In this document: piece after piece, positions 54,432 to 64,000 of the stretch
Position numbering within the stretch: the first letter of the stretch is position 1
Layout: each line of letters starts with the position of its first letter
NCBI GenBank assembly: GCA_003439945.1
Contig: QVRM01001447.1
Coordinates: forward strand, 1-64,000
Source: Dermanyssus gallinae
Lineage: Eukaryota; Arthropoda; Arachnida; Mesostigmata; Dermanyssidae
Reading direction: 5' to 3'
DNA length: 64,000 bases
The notes under the pieces: model-generated
Database searches by the model: none
What the model saw: only the letters and a program-made list of their open reading frames with translations
What the model was told of the DNA's origin: nothing
Position numbers and translations under genes: made by a program

Positions 54432-56750
54432 GTGTTTCTTGGTTTTTGGGTCACTATGTACGCGGGAACCCTTGTCAACTGCAAGTGTTTGAAGCTAGGC
54501 CACATTGCGAAATATTCCCGTGATGAAGTTACGTGTAAAAAATGTGGTCAAACCGGTCATCTCGCGTTAACTGTAAGCATCAGGCAATTGCGCAGACTGC
54601 GACTGAGGCATACGCATCATCTCCACCTACCTATGCTGCTGTTGTGAGATTACTGATCGTGGAAACCTCGTCTGGCCCCGAGGTTCGTGTAAATCTACCG
54701 GGATCAACATCCCTCTATAAGAAGTAGATTCGCACCGTGGAAATATTGACTACGAATACTCTTCGCAAGCCCCATGGGTCATCGCGCACTTCTGCCACGT
54801 GTAAACTAAAGGGACGTGACTTCAACGTAATCTCATCCTTGAAGCACGTCACGATGGTTTTAACTATTGTATCCTCGAAAGCTGCAATACGTCTAAACAA
54901 CTAATTGAATGTCTCACACTGTTGTTGTTAACTCTCGCGATGTTATCCTAGAATTTTTATTACTGGTTTTAGTCATCTTGATGTTCCTTAAGCCAGCTGT
55001 TTTTTTAGAGGAACTGGGAGCTATCTTTGATACGGCAGTGGTTAGTGAAACGTGGCTAAAGGATTGCAATCAGGCGTCTCAGTAAATAAGTGGTTTCGAT
55101 TTATTTACGTCGGGTAGAGGAGGCCCGGAGAGATTATGTGGCGGTGTCGGCATATATTTGCGTTCTACCTGCAGTATATTATCTTCGCGCTCTGTTTGTA
55201 GTCCCGACGGCAATTGTCCAGGCGGTACGCTAGTGGCTCGCATAACCAGACCTGCATCTGGTACGTGCATGGACTACATTGCTGTTTTTAATTGCTTAAT
55301 GTTTACTCTTAAACGGTTGGTGGAGCTGGCCTCAAGCTTACGTAAAAGTTACGGTAGGATTACGATTGATATGTTCCTATATCGCTTACAAGATGTCTCG
55401 GGAGTAGCAAAGTTGATGCAGTAGACTGAAATTCGGCGTTTGATGTTTTCAGTAGAATTCTGCTTCTTATTTACGAAAAGACCTTTGATCTGGTGAGCCT
55501 TCCTGCTTCTGATAGTTCGTGCAGGGTGCATCCATCTTCCTTATCTCCAGGTTTACGGTGGCTGCGTCGCAGAGTTAATAAGATGTACTGCAGACAACGT
55601 AAGATAAATTCGGAAGATTCAAAAATTTCTTATTTGAACAGTCGTCGCCGCTACCTTAATGCAATTCGCGCTCCGAGGACAGCGGTCTGTAGTACGCGAT
55701 ATGGTCCAGTGAAATTACCGTAAAAAAACTGGTGCTGGTTAGGCTTTATTGATATTAATATTCGATCAATTTTCTTTCGCCTAACTAGTTCGGTATTTGA
55801 AGGCGTAGGCCTCGCGTTGGCGCACTTATGGTAGCGAGTGTCCTACTCATTAGAGCTACATAAGTTTATGTCGCGATGTATTTCTCGACGCGTCGGCTGC
55901 TTTCAGCTGCCTTGTCATCATTTCCTTCTGTCCTAAATGCTCGCTAAGCTGAGTTGCTCCGCGCCGTCAGGACGGAGACAAGTTGTACGAGCTGATCAAA
56001 TGGAGTCCTCATGGCAGCAGGTCGATATTGGCACCCCTTAAGGCTCGGCTCTTGTACCTTTTATGTTTCTCTTTGTACTGAATTTCATTCTATTAAAAAT
56101 TTGGGAGCTAAATCCTGGCTCAACTATAGCTTCTGCCGATGACACTAATTGCAGCTGTCGTCTCTGGATAACATAATCAGCACTTTTAACCATTTTGAAC
56201 CAATGCCAATGCTAACCTATCCAATTTCATAGTTTTTCGTTCATCGCCGAGGCTTCTAGAACTACTAGGCAACAAGATATTCAAAACACGGGACATTAAG
56301 CTCTCGCAGACCCGTAGGTGCCTGAGGCTCGTTCGACAGGAAAACATGAGGTGGCATCCCTATATGGATTTCATTGCACCTAAGTACTATGCTGTAATAT
56401 CTGCGCTGTGTAGAATCAAATTGATTGAGTTACGCACAGAGAGCAGTTATAGTGTACAAAACCGTGCTCTTACCAGCTATGTGCTATAAAATCCTTTTCT
56501 GGGATGGTGGCTATGACGGTATTCTCCGGAGAGCCAAAGTGATATCCTTCGTCGAACATCAGCTGGGCGTGCAACAGCTTTTGCAGTGCCCTCTGTATCC
56601 TTAAGTCAACACATACTTGCATGCCGCTTCCCTGAAACTTGGACCTGCATTCCTAAATACATAAGCTGCCTTACTACGAAACACTTCTTCATTCGCAAAT
56701 TAAAACAATGGCTGTTAATTTCACAGTCAGAATCAGGCGTGTATTCTAGG
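54432..56750 (+). pseudogene. CR1-like LINE relic: gag knuckles, endonuclease, RT
   Basis: Reads in order a gag end with two zinc knuckles (CKCLKLGHIAKYSRDEVTCK, with the first knuckle's last Cys lost, and CKKCGQTGHLALT, 54,480-54,570), an APE endonuclease piece (AVVSETWLKDCNQASQ, then TSGRGGPERLCGGVGIYLRS, 55,035-55,180) and RT pieces (IGTPQGSALVPFMFLFVLNF, ASADDTNCSC for the YADD block, then LSQTRRCLRLVRQENMRWHP, 56,020-56,350). It ends HFFIRKLKQWLL near 56,720. The order is that of a full element, but stops and frameshifts are everywhere. It is clearly older than the copy at 39.2 kb, with which it shares the CLGLVL.ENM.W block. Confidence 0.65.
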
Positions 56751-57818
56751 TATATCCGATATTAGAGCTGCTGTGCTTCGTATACGTCAACACTCTCAGA
56801 TCGTATTGTATTTATCCACATATTTTAAGTCATAGTTGTTGTCAATCGTGTTGATACTTTAGTATTAAGCTACTGCGTTTGTGTGGTATATTTGCAAGTT
56901 TGTTATCTCCTATAGTGTTCTGCGTTCTAGCAAACACACAACTTGCTGCTTTGAAGTCCTTGTGACGATCGATAATCACTGTGCTTACCACTTGTGTGGC
57001 AGTGCTTATACAAAGCACTTCTTGGGATTTGTGGAGAGTGATTCTCTGTTTCGTTATTTGATTGATTTTTTTAATAAATTTTATTTACCAAGAACTCAAG
57101 CTTTGTAATGCTTTTTAGAAAATTACGTTTCCATTAAATTAAAGAAAATCACGCTTAAAATTGAAAAAAAAATCGAGCCATAATGGGGAACCGAGTGCTG
57201 TTATGCAAGGCTGTCCAGCTTTAGGCAAGAAGTGTTCGTAAAAACTCTTAAACTGCTTCGTTATCAACTAGAAATACAATAACCGTATAAGAGGATAACA
57301 GACTGAGGGATACTCGGATGCAGCGTAATGAATGACAGCGCACATGCGATTAAGAACGTAATGTGTGGTGAAAATACATGTTGAATGAATGCCGAACAGG
57401 GACCATGTGTGCGGCCACAGAGCACTCGAAGGATCCGAAAACTTTTCCCTGTTTACAGACAGAGTCTGTAATGGTGTCGGTTAATCAAAAGTAAGGAGGG
57501 CTCGAAGCGAGCGCGCATCGCTCGTACATCATTGTACAATAAGGGTCACATCGCAACGACACATTGCTTCACTCACTGCGTATGATGTATAGATTTAGCA
57601 AGCAATTGTTTTAATTGGCACACAACGAGACTTTTAAAGATATATCGAATCTGTTTTGGTATGGACCCCGAAATGAAGCGTAGACACGCTAGCAATTGAG
57701 TTTAACTTCATTTTTGTAAAACAAAGAGCATCGCAAAAGTGATGGTGCGTCTGGCTGATTTACTAGGTGTGGGTAAGGGTGAGTAATAAGGTTTAAAAGG
57801 GGACGACCCCACGCGAGA
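56751..57818. other. No gene seen
   Basis: AT-rich, with only short chance ORFs. Confidence 0.5.
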
Positions 57819-58034
57819 TCACCGATATTTACGGAGCTGCCGTTCCATGTTTTCATGCAATACAAGGCCAAGACGTCGTAGTATTTTGGGAGAGAATAAC
57901 GCTGTCTTTAAAGCATAAAGTTCTCGCCCGTAAGAACATCCCTTTGTCGTGACAACAACAAACAATGTTAAATTGGCCTTATCAGCACAAACAGCTAAGC
58001 CAAACTTGGTTAACATGTTAATGGACCTATTCAC
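57819..58034 (-). pseudogene. CR1-like RT fragment
   Basis: The - strand reads INMLTKFGLAVCADKANLTL, then LRRLGLVLHENMERQLRKY. These align with QRFGLVVNPTKTTLVLYH and CLGIVLHEHMKWDSQVR in the LINE at 39.2 kb: the block just after the YADD motif and the following LG.VL block. About 70 codons survive without flanking motifs. Confidence 0.65.
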
Positions 58035-58702
58035 TTACGACAGAGTGCTAGAAGAAAACTTGCAGTTACTTAGTAGCTCGAAAAAAGTTTCATAGACGAG
58101 GTAAGACAGGCTTCGGTGAAACCAATTGCTGGAACCCAGCAGCGCTCGGAATGCCTACACGAGGCCGTGCAATTAACAGTACAGTTGACTACATTTGTTA
58201 ACATGTGATTACGTACAGTAAAAGTTTTAGAAAAGTATAAACAGTGTGAAGCCCACGTAAGCCCATCCCAAAAGGTACCCCCTACATTGTAGACATGCAT
58301 TTCTAGATAAGGCTGCACATAAAAACCCTCAGCAAGTCTCGCTGACGAACCGATTTTCATGATTTGTGGGTGAGACGGATGCACACCCCGACGAGCAAGC
58401 TAAAAAATGATCGCTTCTAAAACCGCAAATTTGTGCTACATTCTAACTGTAAACACAATGACTGTATCTCCGTAAAGTTTTGCGCGGCGTTCGACTCAGG
58501 GTCACGCATTCTTGCACGGTTTAAGTGAACGTAAATTGTGTCTCATATTTTGCCTACTAACCGATATTCTGCAGCCACACAAAACAAGATGACGATGACG
58601 GCACATATACGCATGGCGGCCTTAAATATACAAATGGTTTTGCACAATGAGACAACCTAAGCCCTTTATTGTTACTTCTACTTAGAGCAGCCCTGTCTAG
58701 CC

Positions 58703-58891
58703 GGTCGAGCCCGGTGGCGTGGTGCACTCCGCCTGCGCGTCGCGACCGGAGGAGACACATAGGTGCGCGGGTTCGAGCCCCACCGTTGCCCCACATTTTT
58801 GTTTATAGGAATCCGTCTATGAAGCAATGTGAAAAACATTTCCGTAGACGTTAAATCCTGGCTGAAGGTCAGCCCCCCGAAAACTTTACTT
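58703..58891 (+). repeat. SINE family 1, copy 5, with target duplication
   Basis: A complete 189-bp copy with A box tggcgtggtgcac, B box gggttcgagcccc and the full body. It is flanked by agccctgtctagcc (58,689-58,702) and agccctgtctggcc (58,892-58,905), a 14-bp duplication with one mismatch. It fixes the SINE boundaries. Confidence 0.9.
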
Positions 58892-58905
58892 AGCCCTGTC
58901 TGGCC

Positions 58906-60778
58906 AAAAACAAGGTGTTGTTGCATGGTAAATGTGAGCAGTATGCGGGCTATAATACACAGCCGTAGCAGGCCTTACTCGCAGTAGGCGCTGGCTACCC
59001 CTATCACTTACATTGAAAAAGTGCAGCTTAAAATTTGCTTATAGAAGGACAAAGCGATTAAATATTAGGATGCTAAGTGTCAAAATGTTAACTGGCTAAT
59101 AGCAGTACCTTGAGGGCCGTGCTTTGAAGTATGTAAATAGCATTCACCTATCACCCCATTAGGTATCAACCTAATCCCTTCAAAAAGAAGCAGATAGTCC
59201 ACATGGAGCAACAAGCGAAAAGTGCAACTGTCTACAAAATCACTGGGGAACTCGCAAGCCTTAGCGCTTGATGCGAATCTAGCACTATTTGACCCTTTGC
59301 CGCACGTTTGCAATGTGTTGCACAGAGTCGTTTTCCCAGCCTACCCTTCCTAAGCGGTTGCTGTGTGTACACATTGCTACAAGGAATCGCATATCTTATC
59401 GCGTAGACACCAAAATTGGCTGAGCAGCTTCTAAAATGTTTTAGGCTATCCAAACTTCTTGCATATACTTTGACGCAATTTATTTAATCACCGGGGGAGA
59501 AAATGGCATAAATAAATCCTGAATTTAGCACAACAGGTGTTGTAATGAAACAAAAATAGTGACTAATCTATAGGGCATATACGCACTTAATTGTCCGCTA
59601 CTCCGCGCTTAAGTTTTATCACATATTACGATGCACAGTTATTCAGCACGAGCTTCGTAACAGGTGCGTCTCTTAGGATTCTGACCTTCTGCGTAACCTA
59701 TACGACGCCAGTGCCTACCAAAAGGTTATGCCTCTGACTAACCTGGCATCAACATTTTGAATAGATCTCTTCTAAATACCTGACAAATGTGACAATTAAC
59801 GTATAATAATGGCATCTATGATGTATGAATAGTTCTCTGTGTATAGTATGTTGCATTTCGCCCACAACAGCACAACTCTGGTGAACTAGACAACGCTATA
59901 ACGTTGCGTACTTTTACAGCTTTTATAGCAGCTCTCGAAAAGCCAGTCTTTTTTATAAGCACTGCTACAATTTAAGGCGAATCGTAAACAGTTTGAGGCG
60001 GGGTTCCACGGATGTTGCGTAAAAAAGGTTTCATTTTACCATGACCATACGAGGATAACTTTTTCTCATGGGCTTGGGGCACCACTTACTTTTGTTGAAA
60101 AAAAGAATTCTCGCGGAATCGAAGATATATCCGGATTCACTGTCAGCTCGTTATGGATATAGTGGAACGTAGGCACATACACACACAACTAATTAGATGT
60201 TTGATATTTATAAAATAGTATTTAAAAGGATATCAATATGCCGAACCGAAAAATGCGAAACTTGGATAGAGAATAAACTTTAGCTATCAAATCTTCTGAT
60301 TGATCAAGTCATCTGGACATATGGTATATCTATCTTGATGCATCGTTACAGTGCTCAATTCAACATACCAACTTCGCTAAAGAGCGTTAAATGCACTCGC
60401 CGAAAAGTAGCTGCATAGATTTCCTATAGTGCGTGTGCGCATAGGTTAATAAAAAACGTGGTAAGCCTATTACACCTTACCCAATGTTCTAGAGCGACGG
60501 CGCTTATACTGAGGCGTAGCTCTCTCTTGAGCAGAAAAAGGCTAACATAGTTTTTTTGGGCTCAATTCTAAGCCGGCCACGCCACAGAGGCCACGCTTTG
60601 CAGGTCGTCGCAGGTCGCAAATAACACACCTGCTTATGCAGTGTTATTTTGAAACGTATATCACTCATAGATTTAATACCGTATCATCATTTTTTTACCA
60701 CAACACAACAAAACCTTTATTGTGTTGCTTTAATGAATAACTTAATAAGTTAGGTTTAATAACTAACAAAGTAATTTA
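58906..60778. other. No gene seen
   Basis: No ORF or repeat that I can assign. Confidence 0.5.
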
Positions 60779-60893
<115 letters not shown>

Positions 60894-61629
60894 TAAAATA
60901 TTGTCTAAAAAACACTAAAATTAAACGACAACATCATTCATGATTACAACATGCAGCAAAAGAGCTTATCGCTTTAAATGGCCGCAATTGCCTTCTTTCC
61001 AGTGCAGTCTTTTTCTGCACAAGAATACGCACGGGTGCAGTTAGGTGGTTGGTCGCCGTCAGCAATGTTAACAACGGATCATTGTGTGACACTATATTGT
61101 GTTGATACGCATCTGGACGCGGAACAAAACGCGTCGTATTCATTTTATATATATATATAGGCGGACTTGCTTTCCTTGTACTAGTTCGAAGTTATTCTAT
61201 ATGTGCGACTGCTCGTTTCCGACAACTGCCAATAAGACTAACCGGCCTTTCGTTTGACTAGATAAGCAACGTTCGGCTTCCGGTACTTCCTTTGTCTTAG
61301 CCGGCAGCATTTTCTCCACAATTGCACTTCGGTGCACACAAACCTTTACAACGACTAAGAGATTTGATTGCCCTCTTTCAGCCATTTGCCAGGAAGGTTC
61401 ACTCTCTGCTATGGCCGCAAAGGATTGCTCCTACATTTTGTATTGCAAATATGGCGCAATCTTTCTCAATGGCTACGTTGCCATAAAATAAATTTGCTGT
61501 TCCTTTCCAGTTTCGCAAGTACTGGGCATTTTTTTTGACAAGCAACGCCTCAATCAATGTATTATGTATACATACGTATTAGCAGAAATAGATTGGAAAC
61601 AATCAGAACCAGCACTAGACCCGTCGGCG

Positions 61630-61666
<37 letters not shown>

Positions 61667-62590
61667 GACCTACAAAAATCAGACGTATAGATACATAGAA
61701 ATCTGGTATTTTAGCTTTCAGTAATATATCATTTAAGCCAAGACAGAAATCGCCGCAGTCTCCCTCCTAAGCTTCACATAATGAAGAATAACCAAATTAA
61801 GCACCTATATTTTACAATTTGCTATGCGATACTCCACATCGTCGAATAATTGCATTTAAAAGGCATCGTCGCGAGCGGCTTGGTTGGGCTAATAGCGTGC
61901 AACTGAAGCATTCCTCGAAACAAACAAGCCTTTTGATGTACGTTCATACTGTCGGTAAACGTCATGCGCCTGAGCAGAGATCGTAATAAGCCGGGCTTTT
62001 TTTCGCGATCATACTATGAGTCTGAGTTACTTTTGCTGTGGGAACCTATTACTGCGTATAGAATACGTGTTGCTATATTCATACGTGCCTATCACAATGC
62101 ATCTGCTTTCATGCGTTTTTGTCAATTTAACCCATAGGGGGCATAGCAACATGCACAACTTTCAGGCGCCGTCTGCTGGATGCTAAAAGCCAGATGGGTT
62201 GCCGCGCAGTTCGCAGGCATATAGTGCTAGGAATCATGTTTGCACCGAGTGCGCCTAGTAACCACCGCATTTGTCCACTCAACGCATGGCTCCCCAAAAG
62301 ACAGGACAGTTATAACGACACAGAGTCCTAGGCAAGCGCTGTAAAGCGTCTTGGATGTCCAAGCAAAGACACACGAGCTTATTTTAAAAAGTGAAAGTAC
62401 GAGATTGCAATATACAAGTAAATATATACACGTGGGCCATAACTACGGCAATGACGCTTGTCGGCTGGAGAGCGAAAATAGCAGACGCTCCCTTCGCGTT
62501 TTTGGTCAGACGGAAAGGTCACGACCGCACATCACATAACTATGATCACGATGACGCATCGTAAACTGCTCGATTTATGACTGTAGGTAA
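60894..62590. other. No gene seen; (TA)n at 61,633-61,664
   Basis: Short TA tracts (61,146-61,160 and 61,633-61,664); no recognisable coding content. Confidence 0.5.
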
Positions 62591-62594
62591 GATG

Positions 62595-63480
62595 GCTTAA
62601 GCTAATCTACACAGAGCAGCCATTATTCAGGAGGTGGAACGGAAGGAGATAGATCTATTGCCTGAGATTGCGAAGATGCTTAAACTCAATCGGAACGTTA
62701 TTAAACTAACTGTTCATATATTTCGTGAGACAAGAGAACCTCAGTGACTACCATTAGACCGCGAACCGCGTTCTGTAGAAACTTTCAAATTTATTGTACA
62801 AGGTGCATTCACGAGTCAGCAAAATCATCCTCGTCGGTCCCAAAGATAGCCCGCTAGAGAGATACAGATATTACGTGCAAGCCTCAGAAAGATTGCTGAA
62901 ACAAAGATGTCGGGATGGTTTCATATTGTCGTCATATGTAGAGACAAGAGCCAATTGACACCTACAGGGTAAACACTTGCTGCAGCGCTTTTAGCATGAT
63001 CGCCTTCTTCTGATATGTTATGAACAAATGAGCAATGCAAGTTTTGTCTGCAGCACAACTTCCATAGCCAAAACGGCCGAATAACGGCCGGAAGCTGCGG
63101 GATGTGGGGGAGAGGTTTGCCGATCGCAAGGGTGACCGCAAGCATGTTATGGGTACAAATATCGGCAGCCGGCAAAGTGCCATAGATTTCCATCAACCGA
63201 CCGCAAAACATGAAGGGCGAATTTTATCGACAAAACCGTGCACGAGTGGTGCATGAAGCACTTTCCTGACGTTTTGAGCAAGTCAGACGAGGCCGCCGCG
63301 AAGCGCCCTGGATTTTTCTATGTTCGGGGGGTTTCGAAAGTTGGTCTTGGAATGACTACTCGACTCCAAAGATTGGAGGAGCTCAACTCAAGCGTGGACC
63401 TTTCTACCTGCGCCCAACAGGCGATAGCTTTTTAAGCAGACTGCAGACGTATGTAGAAAAACAAGGGTCGAGTATTTGAG
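62595..63480 (+). pseudogene. Tc1/mariner-type transposase relic
   Basis: The first part reads AIIQEVERKEIDLLPEIAKM, then VIKLTVHIFRETREPQ, then NHPRRS and ILRASLRKIAETKMS: the paired helix-turn-helix DNA-binding region with its conserved PRRS...A......S...I. motif. The catalytic region is scrambled, but GKVP, then MKGEFYRQN and HEWCMKHFPD remain, matching the block between the first and second catalytic residues. It ends KNKGRVFE and a stop, typical of the family C-terminus. The catalytic aspartates cannot be identified. It differs from the other mariner lineages in the window. Confidence 0.6.
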
Positions 63481-63589
63481 TGATATAATTTTCGATAACC
63501 ATGTTATGTACCTAATAAACGAAATGTTTGCATTGTTAGTGTCAGTTGTCAGTATTCTAAAGTAAGTTGTTTAAGATGTTGCCCTAATG

Positions 63590-63593
<4 letters not shown>

Positions 63594-63635
<42 letters not shown>
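63594..63635. repeat. (TA)n microsatellite
   Basis: TA tract between the transposase relic and the RT fragment; the RT frame begins directly at its edge. Confidence 0.95.
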
Positions 63636-63637
<2 letters not shown>

Positions 63638-64000
63638 AGAAAGAGAGAACAGTTTGCCTACCGCCCGGGAAGGTCAACTGTTTTACAACTACTGATGTGC
63701 GAGAAGGATTTTAGAGAAATGTTGAGTTCTGGAGATTGTTTTGATGTGTTGTACTTTGATTTAAAATCAGCGTTTGAGTCAACAACTCATCAAATCATCT
63801 CAATGCACGGTGTTGGACCAAGAATCCTAAGGTGGATTGAGTGTTTCCTCACTACTAGAAGTTTCACAGTAAAGGTGCACAAAAGCTTTTCATTACCTGC
63901 TAAAGTCACGTCTGGTTGTCCGCAAGGCACAATACTAGGCTGTCTATGTTACATCTTGTACACAAACTCGTTTTCGTCTGTAATTCTAAATGAGGTCTCA
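63638..64000 (+). CDS. Partial non-LTR reverse transcriptase, runs off the window
   Basis: An open + strand frame of about 120 codons reaches the window end without a stop. It starts at the TA tract with KREQFAYRPGRSTVLQLL, then motif A VLYFDLKSAFESTTH, GPRILRWIECFLTTRSFTVK and motif B SGCPQGTILGCLCYILYTN. Motif C would lie past the edge. The order and spacing are those of a non-LTR RT (CR1/Jockey-like). The 5' part is missing, so it looks like a 5'-truncated insertion, or one cut by the microsatellite. Both catalytic Asp positions visible so far need checking: motif A has YFD, with E in place of the usual second D (AFD to AFE). It is not close to the other LINEs here. Confidence 0.75.

Overview
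This window reads as animal nuclear DNA, most likely from an arthropod. The evidence is indirect: many non-LTR retrotransposons, Tc1/mariner transposases of the kinds common in arthropods, tRNA-derived SINEs, dense (TA)n, (TAA)n and (CAA)n microsatellites, and no bacterial operon structure. A mite or tick would fit, but nothing in the window proves it. I found no host protein-coding gene that I can defend; almost every stretch with recognisable coding content is mobile DNA, mostly decayed and often nested.

Layout. 1-2.7 kb: no gene, one diverged duplication. 2.7-7.2 kb: an old endonuclease/reverse-transcriptase (RT) LINE on the + strand, split by a younger R1-like element on the - strand (3494-6824) with matching 13-bp target duplications; this younger element keeps an intact 729-codon gag-like ORF1 but only a 114-codon stub of ORF2. 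8.1-9.5 kb: a Tc1/mariner element with long terminal inverted repeats. 9.8-14.2 kb: a nearly complete two-ORF LINE on the - strand. 14.4-19.7 kb: no gene, two copies of a tRNA-related SINE and simple repeats. 19.8-23.1 kb: two copies of another LINE lineage placed tail to tail, one of them a deletion derivative without the RT core. 24.3-26.2 kb: two mariner fragments, an R1-like 3' fragment and TA tracts. 27.9-30.1 kb: decayed LINE pieces, one carrying a 180-bp R1-like insertion with a 14-bp target duplication.

30.1-39.2 kb is almost empty apart from a short RT relic on the - strand near 37.4 kb. 39.2-40.5 kb: a 5'-truncated CR1-like LINE. 42.7-44.5 kb: the second copy of the long-TIR mariner, itself carrying a SINE. 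46 kb: a weak LINE relic. 49.6-53.1 kb: a head-to-tail cluster of one SINE family, one copy of which is split by a 2.75-kb LINE with a 13-bp duplication; a fifth copy with its own duplication lies at 58.7 kb. 54.4-58.0 kb: two decayed CR1-like relics. 58.9-62.5 kb: no gene, but a large (TAA)n/(TTA)n palindrome. 62.6-63.5 kb: a Tc1/mariner transposase pseudogene. The window ends inside an open non-LTR RT domain.

The elements do not form a pathway. They form layers: old LINEs and mariners were hit by younger R1-like, LINE and SINE insertions, and the target duplications let the order be read. The most interesting items are the gag-only R1-like element with 28-bp monomers upstream of its gag, the LINE whose two ORFs share a frame across a UGA, the long-TIR mariner family with opposite core orientation, and the clustered SINE family.
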